A stretch of 64,000 bases of DNA from Apostichopus japonicus. Its lineage: Eukaryota; Echinodermata; Holothuroidea; Aspidochirotida; Stichopodidae. This document shows positions 62,398 to 64,000 of the stretch, one piece after another. The stretch covers positions 3,744,001 to 3,808,000 of the forward strand of contig NC_092579.1 in assembly GCF_037975245.1 (NCBI RefSeq), in the 5' to 3' direction. The translations under genes and the position numbers were made by a program. Numbering within the stretch: the first letter of the stretch is position 1; each line of letters opens with the position of its first letter. The notes under the pieces were generated by a model. That model saw only the letters and a list, made by a program, of their open reading frames with translations. It was not told the DNA's origin and searched no databases.

Positions 62398-64000
62398 TAT
62401 GCCTCACTCAGTCGGTGCATACCTTGAGTGACTGCACCATCGGTTGCAGCTGTTTCAGATGAATGTCTGTCTTGAGGGTCCTGCTGATCAGCCAGAGGTC
62501 AAAGAAATTGCTCCAGATGAGGCAGGGATCTATTCCTTCAATGGCAAGGCTTTTGTCATCTCAGATATATTAATGGAGGTATAAGATAGTGAGACAAGCT
62601 TGGCAAGATAAATCCAGGCAAAGGCAATCATTGTCGCCTTTTGAATGATATTTTGTACGACATATCCAAATGGTCATGTATACTCAGAATGAGAGACTTT
62701 AAATACCACATGCAACGTACTGCCAAGGCAATATCATGCCTTATGTCGCCAACATATATGGCTAGTGCTGAGGTTATTGATAGTAATACTTAAAATCAAT
62801 TTCTTAAAGGGTGTGAAGACTTGTGCACAAAGAAACGTCTCATGCCGGTAATCTGACCTAGTTTCGAATGAGGTGTAACAGAAGTGTTAGACACCACCAT
62901 GTATCCCAGAAAATACACACACAGCTTGCTACTGTCAGTAATTAGACACTAATGTACAGTTAATACATACAGCTGCGGTCAATACCCACAACACAGTGTA
63001 CATAACAACGATGAACATCTCAGGTCTAGATAAAATATATCAAGGTATCATGTTTCATTACTGTCTGCATTTTGTAGCGACAAGAAGAAAACTTCACTTG
63101 CAAGCAACTGAAAGTTAACTTTTTCAGAGGGCAGCACGTGGTTTGGGGAGAGTCTTCAATGCCTTTAAGTGATGCATTTTCTAATAATACCACTACAATC
63201 TCTCTTCCAATGACTGTAGTGCATGCTTCATGTCTTTTTTGTTGCCATGGCAATTATATCACTGTTAGAGGTTATTTATGCTAGGTACTTTGCTGACAAA
63301 ATATGCTGTCAGAATTGTTAAATATGTAGCATGTCTATTTGATATCGTGTAGATAGACGGTGATTTTATGTTATACAGTAGTGATGTGTGGCCAAGACAA
63401 TTTTATTGTAATTGGATTGAAAACACTGATGGATTGTTTTCATCCTCACAGGATAACCATATGTCCAGTTTTCTGGCTACTTTTTATTGCTTAAGCTTAT
63501 GGTTTGAGTCTTTTGTGTAAAGTCCTAGGAACCATTTGCCATTGGTTCAACTTCCTAAACTCTTCTTTTAAATTTGATCAGGTCTGTTAATATGTACTCA
63601 ATAAGGTTGGCAAAAGAGGAGCTAGGGACTGGATCAGATGTGTGCAACCTGTACTGGTAAAGCCCAAGTGGTCCCTGGTTCCAAATGGCTTTGAAACAGG
63701 AGCCACTTTTCACACAAAGAGTGGTCCTAGGTCTTGAAGACAGCAACTTCACCCAGGGTACTGGATGAATGAAATGTATACAAGAGACTGAATAAAAATA
63801 AACAGAAAGTACAAGTGTTATTAAACTATTATCAGGTTGTTTCTTTATTTTGTAATTTAACAATTAGCATACATTGAGCAAGAAACTTAACCAAACCAGA
63901 AAGCCAGTTGGCTTTGTGATTCCCTGCTATACAATTGCCATAAGTTCCACATAAACTCCAAACCATGGACGTTTGTGAGAAGCTTTGCAACGGCTTTTAG
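62398..64000. other. 3' flank of METTL5, no further gene seen
   Basis: Apart from the MITE at 62814-63168 I see no transposon ends and no coding exon. AATAAA at 63791-63796 is the first clear poly(A) hexamer but is far from the stop. The minus-strand open frame 63555-63863 has no recognisable similarity. Confidence 0.5.
62814..63168. mobile_element. TTAA-flanked MITE, copy C (355 bp)
   Basis: TTAA at both ends, termini AAGGGTGTGAAGACTTGTGC and, inverted, AAAGGCATTGAAGACTCTCC. Same orientation as copy A. Small internal deletions set it apart from the other two. Confidence 0.88.

Overview
The window is animal genomic DNA: four intron-rich protein-coding genes with GT-AG introns, a nuclear-type tRNA gene, many tandem repeats and many short non-autonomous transposons. 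The gene set, the tRNA-derived SINEs, the very frequent poly(G)/poly(C) runs and clusters of TAGGCCTA-type palindromes suggest a marine invertebrate deuterostome. An echinoderm, perhaps a sea cucumber, is my best guess, but nothing in the sequence proves it.

Layout. (1) 1-10114, plus strand: the second half of an ABCA3-class lipid transporter, with the end of the first ATPase half, the second membrane/extracellular block, the second ATPase domain and the stop codon. (2) 10115-17459: no protein gene. It holds minisatellites, a 5 x 136 bp array, a U2-snRNA-like sequence and an intact tRNA-Arg(UCG). (3) About 17.5-40.0 kb, plus strand: a transmembrane semaphorin-like gene. I can follow it from 20265 to the stop at 40010 through 15 phase-compatible exons; the N-terminus is missing. 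After the sema and PSI domains and one membrane helix come three phase 1-1 exons that look like fibronectin-III sandwiches, then an all-helical C-terminal domain compatible with a death fold. I know of no such semaphorin tail, and it is the best candidate here for something undescribed. (4) 40011-44649: gene-free, between two convergent genes, with a diverged ~310 bp tandem duplication. (5) 44650-54027, minus strand: a complete 10-exon, 501-residue FAM20C-type secretory-pathway kinase with all expected catalytic residues. (6) 54028-54608: a 581 bp head-to-head interval, presumably a shared promoter. (7) 54609-62397, plus strand: a complete 7-exon METTL5 (18S rRNA m6A methyltransferase, 224 residues). 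(8) 62398-64000: no gene seen.

Mobile DNA. I see three copies of a ~365 bp TTAA-flanked MITE, two hAT-type MITEs with perfect 8 bp target duplications in FAM20C introns, two copies of a third MITE starting CCAGTTGGGACAATTT, tRNA-derived SINEs, LINE 3' ends and a large fold-back element. I found no LTR retrovirus-like or Polinton-like element.

The four genes do not form a pathway. ABCA3 handles lipids, the semaphorin is a surface signalling protein, FAM20C phosphorylates secreted proteins (including biomineralisation proteins in animals), and METTL5 modifies ribosomal RNA. Their proximity looks like ordinary gene order. Exon ends are read by hand from splice consensus, reading phase and family similarity, and no search was run.
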